Made by a program: the position numbers and the translations under genes. The notes beneath the pieces are model-generated. The model saw only the letters and a program-made list of their open reading frames with translations, was not told the DNA's origin and ran no database searches. A stretch of 64,000 nt of DNA from Phoebastria nigripes (Eukaryota > Chordata > Aves > Procellariiformes > Diomedeidae), in contig JAYKAV010002774.1 in NCBI GenBank assembly GCA_035582835.1, positions 726,418 to 790,417 of the forward strand. The letters run 5' to 3'. Positions 49,801 through 63,035 of this stretch are shown in pieces. The number at the start of each line of letters is the position of its first letter. Positions within the stretch are counted from its first letter, which is position 1.

Positions 49801-52800
49801 AGTTCCAAATTCTCAGGAGGAATGCAGTGTGTGTCAGGGCATTCAATACAAAACCTGCAGCATCTAAACAGTAAACATCTGTATCACTTTCCTGCACCTC
49901 TTGAGCCTCCTGCATTCTGCCTGTGCTCCACTTACTTCACCCCAGTGAAGAACAGCTACACCTTGTTCCTACCCGATTTACTTTTTGCCTCTGTCCTTTC
50001 CCAGGAGGAAACTTTTTCCTTGCTTTGGTCATGAAAAGCTCAGCTAGACAGCTGGAACAAACAAGCTCTGCAGTGGCCCCCATTGACAGTAGCTGGGGCT
50101 CTAGCTGTTGAAGGCTTCATGGAAAATGTACCTCTTCACCCTCTTTTACTTCCTGTCTCCTTCACCCTCCCAGAGAGTCACTGCATTAACTTTCACTGTG
50201 AGCATCTCACACTGACGAGTGCAGGATGCAGGACAGTAGATAGGGTGAATGAGTGGTATTCTCCAATACCGAATTCCTGAATTTGTTTGAACAGTGTACT
50301 TAGTCGGATTTTTCCCACAACCCTACACCCAGAACTATGGAAAAACAGTGTGCATACAGATAACATGTATATGTTGCCTTTAACTTAGGCTAATTAGAAA
50401 ACTAACACTGAAAATGTATCTGTTCCTGTTTTCCAACAACCAGGAAACGAAAATTATTTCCATTTCTGGAGGATAACTACAATCCTCTCTACTTACTATC
50501 ATTTCTGTCCTTTTTTTAAATCCTCTTTAGAACAAGTAAATCTTGTTGGACTAAGTGTTGTTTTTATGTAAACAACTGCAGCTTCTAAAAACAGGTTAAT
50601 AGCTAGCCACATGACTACTCAAAACATTCAGTTCATATGTGAACTTATACCATTGCTACACGAGCATGGCAGCGCAAAAGAGCAGATACGTCTGAAGGGG
50701 CATGCTGCTGTTCGGTACAGCTCCATTTACTTTCTCTTTGCCTGCAGGACACCAACAATAGGTATTGTTTAAATAACATCTACATCATCTGCAAACACTA
50801 GATGAAACAGTTCTAGGAGAGGTAAGAATAAGCGTGGAAAATGAATGAACACGCATGTTAAAGATCTCCAGTTACCAGAAAATCTCTTTTTACCCTTTGT
50901 TTACTTGGACTGTGGTTGAAGCTGGGCAGTAAAGTAGCACATACAGAAACAGTGAGACTACACAATTAACTACCACATCAATTATGGGCACCTGTATATG
51001 GCATACAGCTTTATGAAAAAATAACGATAGCTCTTCATGGTCATTTGGCCAATGCTAGGAGCTGGAATGTAGCTTGAGCTGTAATTGAAATGTGCTCCAA
51101 NGATGGAAAGAAGCTCCACAGCAATCTTGGTGGCAGCTTGGTGTCACCATGGTCAGTTACCATGGTCAGTCTCAGCAAGCAGGGTCTAACTTTTTGGATT
51201 TGTCAACTCTTCAAAAACATTGTGGGGATTTCTGGCATCGTCAACTTAAAGAAGAGACATCCACCTTGATGGCTTAGCCCACAGGTATGAGATGAAAGGG
51301 GAAATAACGAGTATGTTAATTTCTTTGACTGTGGTAGAAGTTGGAAACTGAAAGTGCAAAGAATTTAAGNTTGTTTTGTAGAGGTATCATATCCAGGAAG
51401 AATATCCCTACTGGAGAAGAAAAACGTCCACATATACTAGTATCTCATATACTTTGCTGAAGAAGTATCCAACAAAGATACTTCCATCAAAAGTTGCAGC
51501 AGTGAACGAGTCACAAGGCTGAAACACTGGGCCCACAGGAGACTTCAGCACCCAGTTCAAGTCACCCTGAGAACTAGATCCTTCCAATGGAGAGCATTTT
51601 AATTAGTTCCACCAGAACACTAAGTATACAGCAGGGTAGAAGAAACTCATTGCTCACCCACTAAAGATTATTGGGTCGCGATTGCTACCAGGTGAACCTT
51701 GACTGACCATAAGCAGACTTTTGGCTCCAGTAGAAAACCCCACATCATCAGGACTGAGACTGAAAATGGGGCGAAGAACCTGACTGAGAACTGAGCTGAG
51801 AACCTGGGCTGCTTTTCTGATAATGAACAGAATCTCTATAGCCAGCATAAAACAGCTCTGTTCTTGTGGTAAGACCATACATCATCAACCGCACTGCCCG
51901 GTCCAGAAGTGGAAGATCTGACATAATTTTTTGAGATAGGGATCCAGACAGTACAGAAATGTGCGTACACGGTCACAAAAACGTGTGTATGAGTTCACAC
52001 TCCTTAAAAAAAAAATCAGTGGGGGAAATTTCCCACCTATTTGAAAGAACTCCTAGAACTATTTTTGCTTGTCATAAAAAGCTGTCAGTGGCTGCTTTGG
52101 AGAAACTCTAGGATAAATTTTGGGGCCCAGCTTTGGGACTTCCAATTCTTACTCTTGAGCTCTGAGGTAGAGCTGGCTGTGGCCTTCTTCAGAAGAAAAT
52201 CCTGAGGCTTTTACTGCTAGATATACCAAGTGTATGTTTTAAAGCCCAGAAAATGATTACCAAGAAAGATACCTGCTGTGATGATGAGCTGAAGGAACTC
52301 ACCAGCTGGGAAACAGACAGGGATGAAGTAACACCTCTGGCAATACCTGGTCAGAATTCAAATGACAAGGTAACAGGGGAATACAAAAAAAGATCAAGCT
52401 TGAAAAGGCAGATAATTATAATCCAGAGCGTATGAACAGATGGCTACACCATCAATCAATGAATAAATAATAGTGCAATCTGACTTGATGGGATGATTGA
52501 ACGAACTCAGATGANACCAGGCACACTCCAGCTTATATAAGTACTAGCCATGAAGCAGAGCAGGATGTGAGCACATTNATGCCCTACAAAACCGAAAATA
52601 CAAAATTAGCAGGTCTCGTATGATTGGGCATATGAACAGCTATTGTGTCAATGAATTTACGTGTGGGTTACCACCTGGAGATAGAACAACTAGCTACAGA
52701 ATGGCTCTGCAACTGGACTGGCCCTTAAGACGAGGAAAGAAAAACAAAACCAGAAACACAGAAGAACAAAAAGGGCAACTGGCATTGTGCCTGCTTCTCT

Positions 52801-54859
52801 GAATGGAAAGAAACATGTTGCCACCAATGATGTTACTAGTCACATTCCTGTGCAGTCCTGGCAAGTGAGTTTAGTAACNTGTGTCATCTGCTTTGCTCCT
52901 TCCACTTCATGCTTCATAGTTTAGTTTCATTTCCACTACTGAAGTACAGCAGATTTGTTAGCTATACAGTATTTCAGATGCCACTGCAAATTCAATTACA
53001 GTTTTATTCTGTCATTTGATATGTCAGTGGAATAGAAACAATCAAGAAGATTGACACTGAAGATAATCTGAATTGTCATGCCCAATCCTTGACAGAGGCA
53101 TGAGTTAAAAAAGGTGTCTGTCATTCAAGACTCCTGACTCTCCAAACTACCTTGGAATGCGCATCAAAATGGTGGATTGCTTGCAAATAAAACAATACAC
53201 TATGCTTTGCTGAATAGAATTTCCTGGACAGAAGAATTACTTTTTAAGACTCACATAAATTTAAGAGTGAACATCTGTGGCTATTCTTTTAGTTAAAAAG
53301 TTACATACAAAATCCCAGAAACTTTATTATTTTTAATGATGATGTTACGTTTTCTTTCAGCACATTTTTTATACCCGTGTCCTTCCCTGTCCTAAAGAAG
53401 ATTTCATTTTTTAGTCACATTAGTATTTTATTTTCTATTATTTGCACTGCAATAGTTTAGTGTGCCTGCTATTTTCAGCAACATGATAGTATTCACAGCA
53501 TCAAGGTTGCTCACTTTGTTTGAACACGCCCTAACAACACATACACATTATGAGATGAAATAAAAATAAAGAGGTAAATCAACCTAGTTTCTGCACAGTG
53601 GCAATGAATCCTTCATTTCTCTAGGATGTTGACATAGATAGTTATGAGGACAAGAATAATCTTCTCTCTTAACGAACACAAGGGAAGCACTTCAAAATCA
53701 TTCAATAGCTTGTTCTCCTATTCTACAAATAAATGCCATTTTTCAGGATCACAATGGCAACAGTCAAAAGTAAGTATCTCCAAACACTGTTAAAACTCTT
53801 GCCAATAGCTTGCAAGCCATCAAAAAAGTTTTAATCGCAATAAGTAAACATCTATTCTTATTACAAAAATGAATAAAGAAGAAAGCAGGCAGAGCATAAT
53901 CTACAGGTACCGGGTATCTACAGAAGATAACATCAAGAGATGGGTTTATTAAAATGTAATGCATGTGCTACATTACTTCACCCTACACTGTACAGTATAT
54001 TAGACCATTATGCTTCAAATTTATAGGGAAAGACCACACCAGCATTTACAAGGTCAAAATGAAGAGCTAAGCAAGTATACATTTGGGGCAGTTGAACACT
54101 TCTATCCCAAACTACAGCAATTAGATTGTGTCTACTGCCTGTACAGCAGGGAAGGAAAAAAAAGGTATTTTTCAGCAAGGAGGTCAAGAGGGGCCCAGAT
54201 TCAAAGAATGACTTTAGCAGACACAGGTTCTTGTGTCCAAAATTATGATTCAAAAATTCCACCTAACTATGAAAATAACAAAAACTTGTTAAGACCCTCC
54301 CTGTTCAGCCTAAGAGATCCATAGACTATGTAAGTTTTCAGGAAAGAGACATTATGTACCTATGGTTGATGTTCTCTGAAACATGTAATCCATGCACATA
54401 TTCAGAATATAGGTCTTAGCACAAGCAGAGATATTTCTGTCTTCAGGATAACGTTAACAGCCATGTTCAGGCTCTGATGACCCTTCTGCTATGTGCAAGA
54501 ACATACAAAACAAAATATTCCCACCTTAATTTTTGTTCACCTGCGAAATGGTGCCCAGGCCATAAGACAAAGGGGTGTTAAGGGAAAAGGACAGAGAAAA
54601 TTAATGAAAATGAGGTAAAATGAACACACAAAGTTTAACTGCTAGGAAATAAGCTCACTGTCTTTCACTGATAAGCCACATGAAGACGGCTCCATACTGT
54701 TCCACACATTCATAGCTCCTGAGCTGGGACTTTTTGTCTTTCATGCAAAGAGCACTTTCAGGGCCACCCAACATTGTCTGAATACCTCTTTAATGGCAGC
54801 AGAAAACACTGAGGCTGTGAAAGGAGCACTAAGTGGCTGGCTCTGTAAATATCAGGAAT
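46861..54859. other. Intronic stretch without recognisable features
   Basis: AT-rich to mixed DNA with many short open frames and no family signature. A small duplication (ccatggtcagt at about 51147-51168) is present. Nothing else supported. Confidence 0.5.
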
Positions 54860-56163
54860 GGGGATATTTCAGAACAGGATTACTGAATGAGGTCAACAAA
54901 GCACATGGATAAAGGAGATGTGGTTGAAATAGCCTAACCCGAATTTTCTAAAAGGCTTTTGAAAAATCCCTCATCAAAGGCATCTGTGGAAAAAAACAGT
55001 CAGAGCTTTAGGGAAGGTCTTTATGTTGATAAATAACTGGTTAAAAGACAGGGAACAGAAGGTAAGTAGGTTAGCCAGACAGCTCTTGCAATGGAGGGAG
55101 GTCATTAGTGGAGTTCCACAGGGATTTGTGCAGGGGATGCAGTCGTTCATCATATTCCTAAGCAACGTGGTAAAATGGGTGAGCAGTGAGGTGAGAAGGC
55201 TTTATAATGATATTAAGTTATGCACAGTAATAAGGATGATGGCTTGCTGACTGTGAAGAACTGAGAAAGGTCCTTATGGAAGTAAGTCTCTAGGCAATAA
55301 GATGGCAGATGAAATTCTTTGTAGATGAATGCAAAGTGATGCACAGGGGGCAAAACAATTCTAGGATCATTTATGAAACGATTGTCCNTCAGCTGACCAT
55401 TATAGCTCAGGAGCAAGATCTTGAGGTTACAATAATATAGTACCATGAAAACATGGTCTTAGTGCCCCATATTGTCAACACCTCCCTTCCACGAATGTTA
55501 GGAACTGTTAGGAAAGGAATAGAAAATCAGGGAACATCATTATATCACTGTAAAACCCATAGTTTGTTCGCACCTTGAATACTGTGGGCAGTTGTGATCT
55601 CCCTATGTAGAAGAGCATAGCAAAACTGGAGAAATTGCAAAGAATGACAATAAAGATAACCAAATACATGGAACAGATTGTATATGAGAAACAACTTACT
55701 AGGCTAGAGATCATCAGCCTGAAGAAGGGTTAAATTAGAGTAACTATGATAAATCCCTATGAAATCATAAACATTAGGGAGAAATCGTACAGGGATGAAG
55801 TGTTGTCTTTTCAGTAAAGAACTAAAGGCATCAAATTAGATTAGGAGGAAACAAGTTAAAACAAACAAAAGGAGATGATTCCTTATACAGTGACCTTGTT
55901 GCCAAATAATTCTGCAAACGCTAAAAAAAGTACTTGGGCTAAAGGTGAGATTGGGAAAGAACAGGGAAGAGACATCCATCAAGAGTTATTATACACACAA
56001 AACTGTGTGCAGTTGGAGAGAGTATTAGAGGATACTACCACATATGATTGGCTTGTTCTTACTCTCCTGGTAGGCTTCTGCTCATACTCACAGTTTGAGG
56101 CAGGATACTAGGTTGGATGGATTTTTGGCCTGACTGGGTACAATTGTTATGTTCTTACAGATG
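54860..56163 (+). mobile_element. Long, ancient CR1 LINE copy
   Basis: This relic follows an old amniote-type CR1 from inside ORF2 to the 3' end. The DNA gtggttgaaatagcc...gaattttctaaaaggctttt matches the segment around the KAFDK motif. The open frame 55023-55250 has INNWLKDREQKVSR, QWREVISGVPQG and, where FADDTKL is expected, LYNDIKL. CACCTTGAATACTGTGGGCAG (55571-55591) marks the HLEYCVQ block, quoted here in full as a 21-base span by position. The end caggatactaggttggatgg ... ctgactgggta ... gttcttac (56101-56160) is the typical CR1 3' UTR. Many stops and frameshifts show great age. It is antisense to TMEM117. One N at 55388. Confidence 0.85.
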
Positions 56164-59100
56164 TAGCCTGAGTTCTAACACGGTGCACATGACAGAAAGA
56201 AGTTCTGGTTTAGGAGTCTACAGATTTACTGTGTGCTTGCACGGCAGTAACCATTCACTTAAACCTGTCAGCTATTGATGTTAATAGCATCAAGGACCAC
56301 GTGGACAGGCTTCGGCCCTCTAGAGTGTTCTTCATGAACCAGCCCCTCTACTAGCTACACTGTGATCAGCCATGTAAGACATGTTAGTCTCATAAAATGG
56401 GAAAATACAGAAGCCTCCTTCACCAGAGGATGAAGATAAAAAATGCCTGATAGAGAAATGTGAATGAAAAGAACAGAACAAAATCTATTGCTTTCACAAC
56501 TAGCAAAGCCAGAACACATAATGGTGTGAGATTTGTCCTCTGGAATTATAAAACTGAAAACCTGGTCCATTTGGCCAGATAAGTACATTTCCTGGAACTT
56601 TTTCAGCTAGCACTGAAAATCTCAGAGAACAGAAAATCCTTCTCACAGAAGAACAGATAAGCTTTATCAAGGGGAGCAGCATTCCACCACAAGTTATATG
56701 TTGTGATGTGTAGGCATGATCACCTACTGATGTGACTCTTTTGCCTGAGAAACTTCACAGAAGCCCAGGCAACTTGTGTATATGGGGGTCATTATCCAGT
56801 TCCACTAATGAGGAAAGGTAGGTGTGGATTCACCATTCAGTAATAATCTTTTGAAATCCCAATACTATGTTCTGACAAGAAATCTTAGGTAGAAGGTCTC
56901 TACCTCCATATGCATCCATCCAAGTGGATAGGATGCGTCTAAGTCAGTGCTGGTTAATGGGTCAGTGGAACAAGTAGTGACCTGTCACCCTTCCATCCAG
57001 ACTACGCTGGAAGTACTACTTCCAAACTACCTACTAATTCCTCTGCTAAGATGATGAAAGACAGAAATGGTCCTGGGAGTCTTCATGGTCCCAAGNGAGG
57101 GAAGAGTCAAACTGAAGTCAAGTGAAGGTGTCAGAAAGAACAGCCAGGAATTGTGACAATGATTCAGCTTACACTCTAAGACATTGTGCCAAGTACTGTG
57201 CTAAAGCACAGTGATGAGAGAAGTCTTGGCTTCTCCTTGTCAAAAAGAACATGCTGGTACAGATTTCGTAAATACTAGTTTGATGAATAATAAACTAAAC
57301 CATCCCTTGAGTTTATCACTGTTTCTGATGATGTGAGCCAGCAGAGTCTCTGCTGCTCAGTGATCTCTCAAACGTTCTCAGTTCCCTCTAGCAATTAACA
57401 AGGGAAAAGAGAATCTCAATTAAATGACCTTTCAGAAGGAAGGTAAATGGGAATAGGATCCCTTGTCAAGAGGATCAGCCCCCGATATATTCATAGAGAT
57501 TAGTGCCAGCCCCTGGCTGAAGTTGACTGCTTCAGCTTCTGATAATCCTAGCAAGCAAAGTCTAAGGAAGATGTAACAAACTTCTACTGTTTAGACTCTT
57601 TCACACATATGTAGGGCTTGTAGGCAGNGATATGTCTTTAATGTAAACAGCAATGGCAGTTGGTAAGCAAATCTCTCAATGTGGTACGAGTATCATTCAT
57701 ATTGCAGGGCCAATATGTAATCTTCGGAGAGCCCAAAGAGCCATCACCCAAAGCGGAGAACAACTGTTTTGACAGTCTAAAAGCCAACAGTGCGTGGAAA
57801 GAAGGAGGAAAGCAGGCTGTTCCACCTCACCAGGAGGCTATAAAGAGCAGGGGAGGCTCTGGTTGTACTCTGCCCTCTGTGTCAATGTTCAGTGCCATGC
57901 ACTCCTGTAGCTATACTCCGAGCATGCCTTACCACACATGCTCAGGAGTGCGTCCCTCACAAAACCACAGCTGCAGCAGGTTGCTCATTTTTCCAGAGAG
58001 GGTCAGGAGGCCATCCGACGCTAATCATCAGAGATTCTGCCCTGGAATCAGCTCTTTCCTCAGCCTGCTCGCACTCTCCCAGAAGGCGGCCATAATTGCT
58101 AGTTTATAGGCTTGTCTGGGTGGAATCCAACCTTTTTTTCAAAGCTATCCTACTGTGCCAAATCCTGTGGTGTCTGCCTCAAAAGCACTCTCCATAAGAA
58201 CAGAATGCACATTTTATGAGAGCAAGAGAGCATGTCAAAGCAGGTGCAGAATATACTTCTCTGGCTTCAAAGAGGAAAAAGTGCAGAGAGACAGTTAGTG
58301 TATTGAACCCACTCCCCTCTTCACAGACTTATTTAGAACATCTAACACTTGCTACAGATTTCAGCAAAGACAATTANTAGTAGCAGAATTTCCTGTCCAG
58401 AGGTACAAAGGAGAAGCTCCTATGCACCCATAGCACGGCCCCATTCTCATTACACACAATGGAAAGAATATTTCTGATTTTATTAGGAATTGAGTCAGAC
58501 CCTGTCACCAAACTAGTCAGTGAGCTAGGAAGTNTTGAGGGGGAAGGCTCACTTCTGCCTTTTAAATCCAAAACAAACAGCAATCCAAAACATATTTTCC
58601 CATTTCAATCACTTCGCTGATTTAATAAGCCTCTCCTCACTGTACTAGGGCAATATTATTATTTATTGATTACTCATTTTTAAAATGGAATCCCATCTGT
58701 TCTGCTTTATTCCTGCTTATTTCCAAAGTTTCCAATTAAATAGGGAGTAAGATCTTAATTCCAGTATGGTTCAAATACACTGAAGTGAGGGCTACATCTG
58801 CTTTTTCATCTTCTCCTTTGTAGTCTAAGGATGGGTGGCTTCTTTACAGAAACTTCTTAAACATTAGAAAATATAAGCACTGCTGTGAATGGGAAGATGT
58901 GCAAAGGTTCCTTTACACGTTTGTTTTTTCTTTCCTGTTTCCAAACAGGATTGAAGAACTTCATAAAATATAATAATCCCACAGAAGACTCATGTCACTT
59001 TGATATCAATTCCATGCTGGGCTTGACATGCAGAAAGTCAAGCAAATTCAAATACTTTAAACAACATGATAATTTCTGTTCATATAGAATAAGATTGCTA

Positions 59101-61371
59101 CAGTTAGGCTGTGTGGGAGGTTTGTACCAATGTACATGCACAAGTACCAGTGTGCATGTCCACTCTCTTCTGTTACTAATACCTCTCTACCTGACATTCT
59201 AGCTTTTTCTGATGTTCCTACGCTTAGCTGCCCTTAAACACTGTAATTTCCATTGACTGATTCATACACTTTGCCTAGAGATTTGCACTGCAGAAGCAAT
59301 CTCACCATTCTCTTTTGCTCTGAAGTTCTCAACACCAATCACCACACCTCTTAATTCTCCTAATGCAATCAAAGCATGTCCTAAAACACATTGACCCTCC
59401 AATCCCATGCCCTCTGCTCTTCCTGAAAGCTAACAGAACCAGCCTAGTTCACAAACAGCCTCCCCTTTCCAAACTGCCTCTGCAGTCTCTCCCAATCTCT
59501 CTCCCGTTCTTCAGTGTTAACTCCATCCACCACTGTAATCTGCTGTGGCACAATCCAATTGTGCCTCCACTGCTGAAAAGACCTGAGAGGGCTTTGAGTA
59601 CACAGAAAAGGATCAGGATTCTCATGTCTCCTGAATCCAGCCATTTCCATGCTTCGTATAGTGCTGCATGTAACAGTTTTTTCCAAGGAAATGAGAAAAG
59701 AGGGACTGAAAAAACTGAATGTTACCTAATGTAGTGCAACTTGTATGTAATCTATCACTGGAGCTCTAAGTCACATATATATGATGAACATGACCCCACT
59801 CAATTCAGCTTAGTTTATGCATCATCTTTCCTTCCGTAGTGGGATAAACCTGTGGAAGCCCACAAAAAAAAAAGGGTCAAGCTAAAGGTATTCAGAAGTA
59901 GCCATGAACTTTATTACTGATTCACAAGAAATACACATTAATTGTCAACATCAGTCAATGCACCAATCTGCAATGTCCTTACTGTAATGTATGTACACAT
60001 GATTTGCTCCGTCCTTGCTTTTCATGGCCACCATTTCACAGAGCATAATTTGTCTTGGACAAACCACTGACACATACTGAAGAATATGCTGAAAAAATCC
60101 TTGATGCTTTTTTTTTCTTCTGTCTGTTGTACAGTATGTTCCAAATACGTGGAGGATAGAAGACAAATTGACAGAAACTCAGATGACCCTTCTAAGACTA
60201 TTCCTACAGTTTTATAGTCTTATGCTATAGTCTTAGCATCTTACAGTCATTCCTGCTTGAAACTATTCCTATAGTGTTTTCTCCTAACACATACCACAGT
60301 CCTAACATTTATCCACCTTGGCTTGTTTCTTTGCTTACGTCAGAGATCATTGCAGTCACTAGCTACATACAGTGCTGAGATCTTTTCCATCCATGTTTAT
60401 GTGATATGTGATAAACATTCACCATCAGGCCATGTTCCCTGTGTTAATGAATTCCTCTAAAATTATGTTGATTCTTTTGAGTAAACAAACAGAGGTATCA
60501 ATGAATCATTAGGGAAAAAAAATTAGATTAATTAAAACCAATTCTGCAAGCTTAAAAATCACGGACTTCTTTCCCCAATTTAAATGAATGTCACAGTCAT
60601 AATTGTTAAAATTCCTACCTACACTAATCATAAAAACCTAATCTTACTAAAAAAAATTCACTTTTTATCACTTTGTGTTTAAGAAATGCTTTTCCTGAAC
60701 GCTAAAAACACGTGCACAAGCTTCATTTTGTTCGCAGTTAGCTGTCATTTTCTGGTTCTCTTTCACTAAGCTGATCTTTGGGTTGCCCATATTTCAGGAG
60801 AGAACCTTTATAACAATTATAATCCAAATGAAAACTTTATTCTTCTAAATCCTAAGTAAGAGACAAACTTAATCTGATAGTTTCACATCAAACAGGCTAG
60901 CTTCAAATTCTGGGATGTAACTGGCTTGCTTTCTTTTGCTCATCTCCATCGCTCTTAGTCACATCTTTCAGTTAATTTTTCTTCTTTTTTAATCCTTTTC
61001 ATTAGACTTGTTTATCTCTAGCCGTTACTAGATAGCACTAGTTTCAGCAGATAGCAAGTCATGATGTTATTTCACAGCAAAGAAGGGCCACCATGCTGTC
61101 CTCACAGAAGGCAATGGCAAAATCCCCACTCACAGCAGAAGAAATGAAATATTGCTCTGATATATTTTAACTGAAATGCTTCTGGACTCCCAGCTAATTA
61201 AACACCCTGCCATTTTGCTACTTTGCCTTTGTTAACTTTCTACTTGTCTGGGTTGAAATACTGGAATACTTCAAGAAATTGAGTTTTCTCTCTTCTCCTC
61301 TCCTCTTTCCCTTGAAACCAACAAACATACTCCTTTTCTTTTCTTTTAAAATGTAATATTACATTTCTTAC
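56164..61371. other. Intronic stretch before exon 61372-61471 donor
   Basis: No recognisable repeat or exon. The open frames 57660-58109 and 59363-59734 (plus) are the longest and show no known domain. Confidence 0.5.
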
Positions 61372-61471
61372 CATCCATGCTGTGACAAAATCTCCCATCC
61401 AAGTCCCAACTGCAGCTACCTTCATAAAATTTTCATTCCTGATGCCCATGAAGTCTGTTATAATGTATGCA
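61372..61471 (-). CDS. TMEM117: TMEM117 internal coding exon (33 codons)
   Basis: This exon of transmembrane protein 117, a multi-pass membrane protein linked to the ER-stress and mitochondrial cell-death pathway, reads on the minus strand. It starts after a pyrimidine-rich acceptor (tttccacag, AG at 61473-61472) and stops at a gtaaga donor (GT at 61371-61370). It holds one base that completes a split glycine codon (GG/T), then 33 uninterrupted codons. These begin AYIITDFMGIRNENF and end GTWMGDFVTAWM, which I recognise as the conserved middle of TMEM117, roughly residues 137-169 of about 514. The second half is hydrophobic and probably enters a membrane segment. The exon ends in phase 0 and joins in frame to 19807-19904. 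Differences from the human protein as I recall it are conservative (Y to F, S to N, L to V). The open frame continues past the donor only by chance. Exon borders and identity are strongly supported; the residue numbers are from memory. Confidence 0.93.
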
Positions 61472-61489
61472 CTGTGGAAACAAGAACAC

Positions 61490-62869
61490 AGATTCTAAGT
61501 TATACACGTTTGCTTAATGCAGTTATAAAGAACTTGCTTTAGTGACAAAATTTATGATTAGCTGTGAAAGATTTCCCATTTCTTTCTTTTCTTGAACTGG
61601 GTCAATTCCAATTAGAAATGGAAATGTGAATCTGATTTTACAGCCCATGTCTCTTTTGAAGGTGCTAAAATAATGGTTGTCTAAGGCTTTAGGATTATGT
61701 AAGGCTTCTGGAAATATAAACTATTTTACACTTTTTACCTCTTCCTCTGTACAAATGGAATTGCAACATTCTTGGAATCGGTAACTTTGCAAAATCTTTA
61801 TGAAGAAAAATGAAAATCTTTAAGTTCTCTTTAAAAAGATAACTGAGCCACTTGACTTTTCACTCTACCAGTTATACAACCACGTTTTTTTAACACAACA
61901 ATGCAAGCAAGCTTTGCAGAATTTCAGTGAGAAGTTGCTGTTTCTTGATTTATACAATGTATTTTCATAGATATATTTTACTTAAATCCAAAAGAAGCAT
62001 TTCCATTCTGCTTAAATAATGCAACAGATGATAGGATTTAAAACCTCACACAATAATTTGACCTCTACTTTCAAGTTCATCAAGATGCTATAAGGACTAT
62101 TAAGAAGGTAAAGTTACTTGTGCTGGATTAAAACATTTGTGAAAAAATCATAGCTTTTAATATACTCATATCCTTTGCTAAAAGACTTTTATAGTGTTTA
62201 AGAAGAGATGACTCTCCTCAAGAGCTAACACATTGAATAATGATAGCAATTATATTTTAACTTCCCAAGTGATATCTGTGTTTTCAAGATACCTGTAAAC
62301 ATTGCTTATATAATGTTATGCCTATTTAAGGGTGCACACAACTGCCCCAGTTGCATGTAACAACTTCCTTGAACATTGCGTTATCCATTATTCAAATCTT
62401 ACCATTATTATATACCAAATGTTGTAATGTCTAGGAGCCAGCGGACCATATCGCTGCAACTGGATCAGTGCAAGCTGATCCCACTTTCTGGGGCAGTCCT
62501 ATTAAAATCTAAATATTTGATCAGGATAGAGGATCTTGCTAGCACAAATCCATGCACAGTACTTGGATACAAGTTAATATGTCCTAAAGTAGAAATATTA
62601 ATGTCATTGAATAGTTTCATGACACATGTAAAATAGCATACACTAATGGTTCTTTTCATTACACACATTTTGTGACCTTGCAGCTAGTATGTCACTAACA
62701 AAAATACTATCCATTTTTTTTCATCTGTTGAACAGCATATAAATGCTGGCTCAGATTTTCTTCTGGAATTACAAAAAACCCCACTTTTTTTTTCAATCTA
62801 TTTTTAATTATGTTCCAGGTAGTTAATAAGATCATCAATATTCTAAATTTGTTGTGTTGTAAATAAGGA
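61490..62869. other. Intronic stretch without recognisable features
   Basis: AT-rich DNA just upstream (minus-strand sense) of the TMEM117 acceptor. Nothing supported. Confidence 0.5.
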
Positions 62870-63035
62870 TGTAAGAACACAAGAACAGTTCTACTGGGTC
62901 AGCCTAAAGTCTCTCTGTTCCAACGCCCTGTCTCCAAGAGAGGGCAACAGCAGATACCTAAGGAAGACATCGAGAACAGTCAAGCACACCCCTCCCAGAT
63001 GTATTCTCCCAGCCTCTTTATAACTTTAAACATTT
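62870..63035 (-). mobile_element. Ancient CR1-type 3' end, minus strand
   Basis: The plus-strand sequence gtaagaacacaagaacagtt, followed by ctactgggtcagcctaaagt and ccctgtctcc...gggcaacagcagatacct...ctcccagcctct, is the reverse complement of an old CR1 3' UTR. In that UTR the end normally reads ...ggtctgacccagta...gttcttac. The same end, in the other direction, closes the long CR1 at 56163. Only the non-coding tail remains. Confidence 0.7.

Larger units (their letters stand above)
19905..61371 (-). other. TMEM117: TMEM117 intron, complete (41,467 bp)
   Basis: This is the whole intron between the two TMEM117 exons. Read on the minus strand it runs from the gtaaga donor at 61371 to the ccttctttctctgtag acceptor ending at 19905. 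It contains the young CR1, the LTR sliver, both MITE-like palindromes, the L2-like and MIR-like relics and the long ancient CR1. I found no further coding exon in it. An unrecognised short or alternative exon cannot be excluded. Confidence 0.88.

Noticed and set aside
50776..50800. Minus-strand HLVFADDVDV, similar to an RT catalytic motif
   Set aside because: About one FADD is expected by chance in six frames of this length, and no other RT block lies nearby.
57660..58109. Plus-strand frame of 149 codons
   Set aside because: Low-complexity serine-rich peptide with no domain. The start context and flanks do not suggest a gene.
61240..61371. Extension of the TMEM117 reading frame past the donor (to a stop at 61240)
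   Set aside because: The gtaaga donor at 61371 and the clean in-phase join to 19904 show that this part is intron; the frame is open only by chance.
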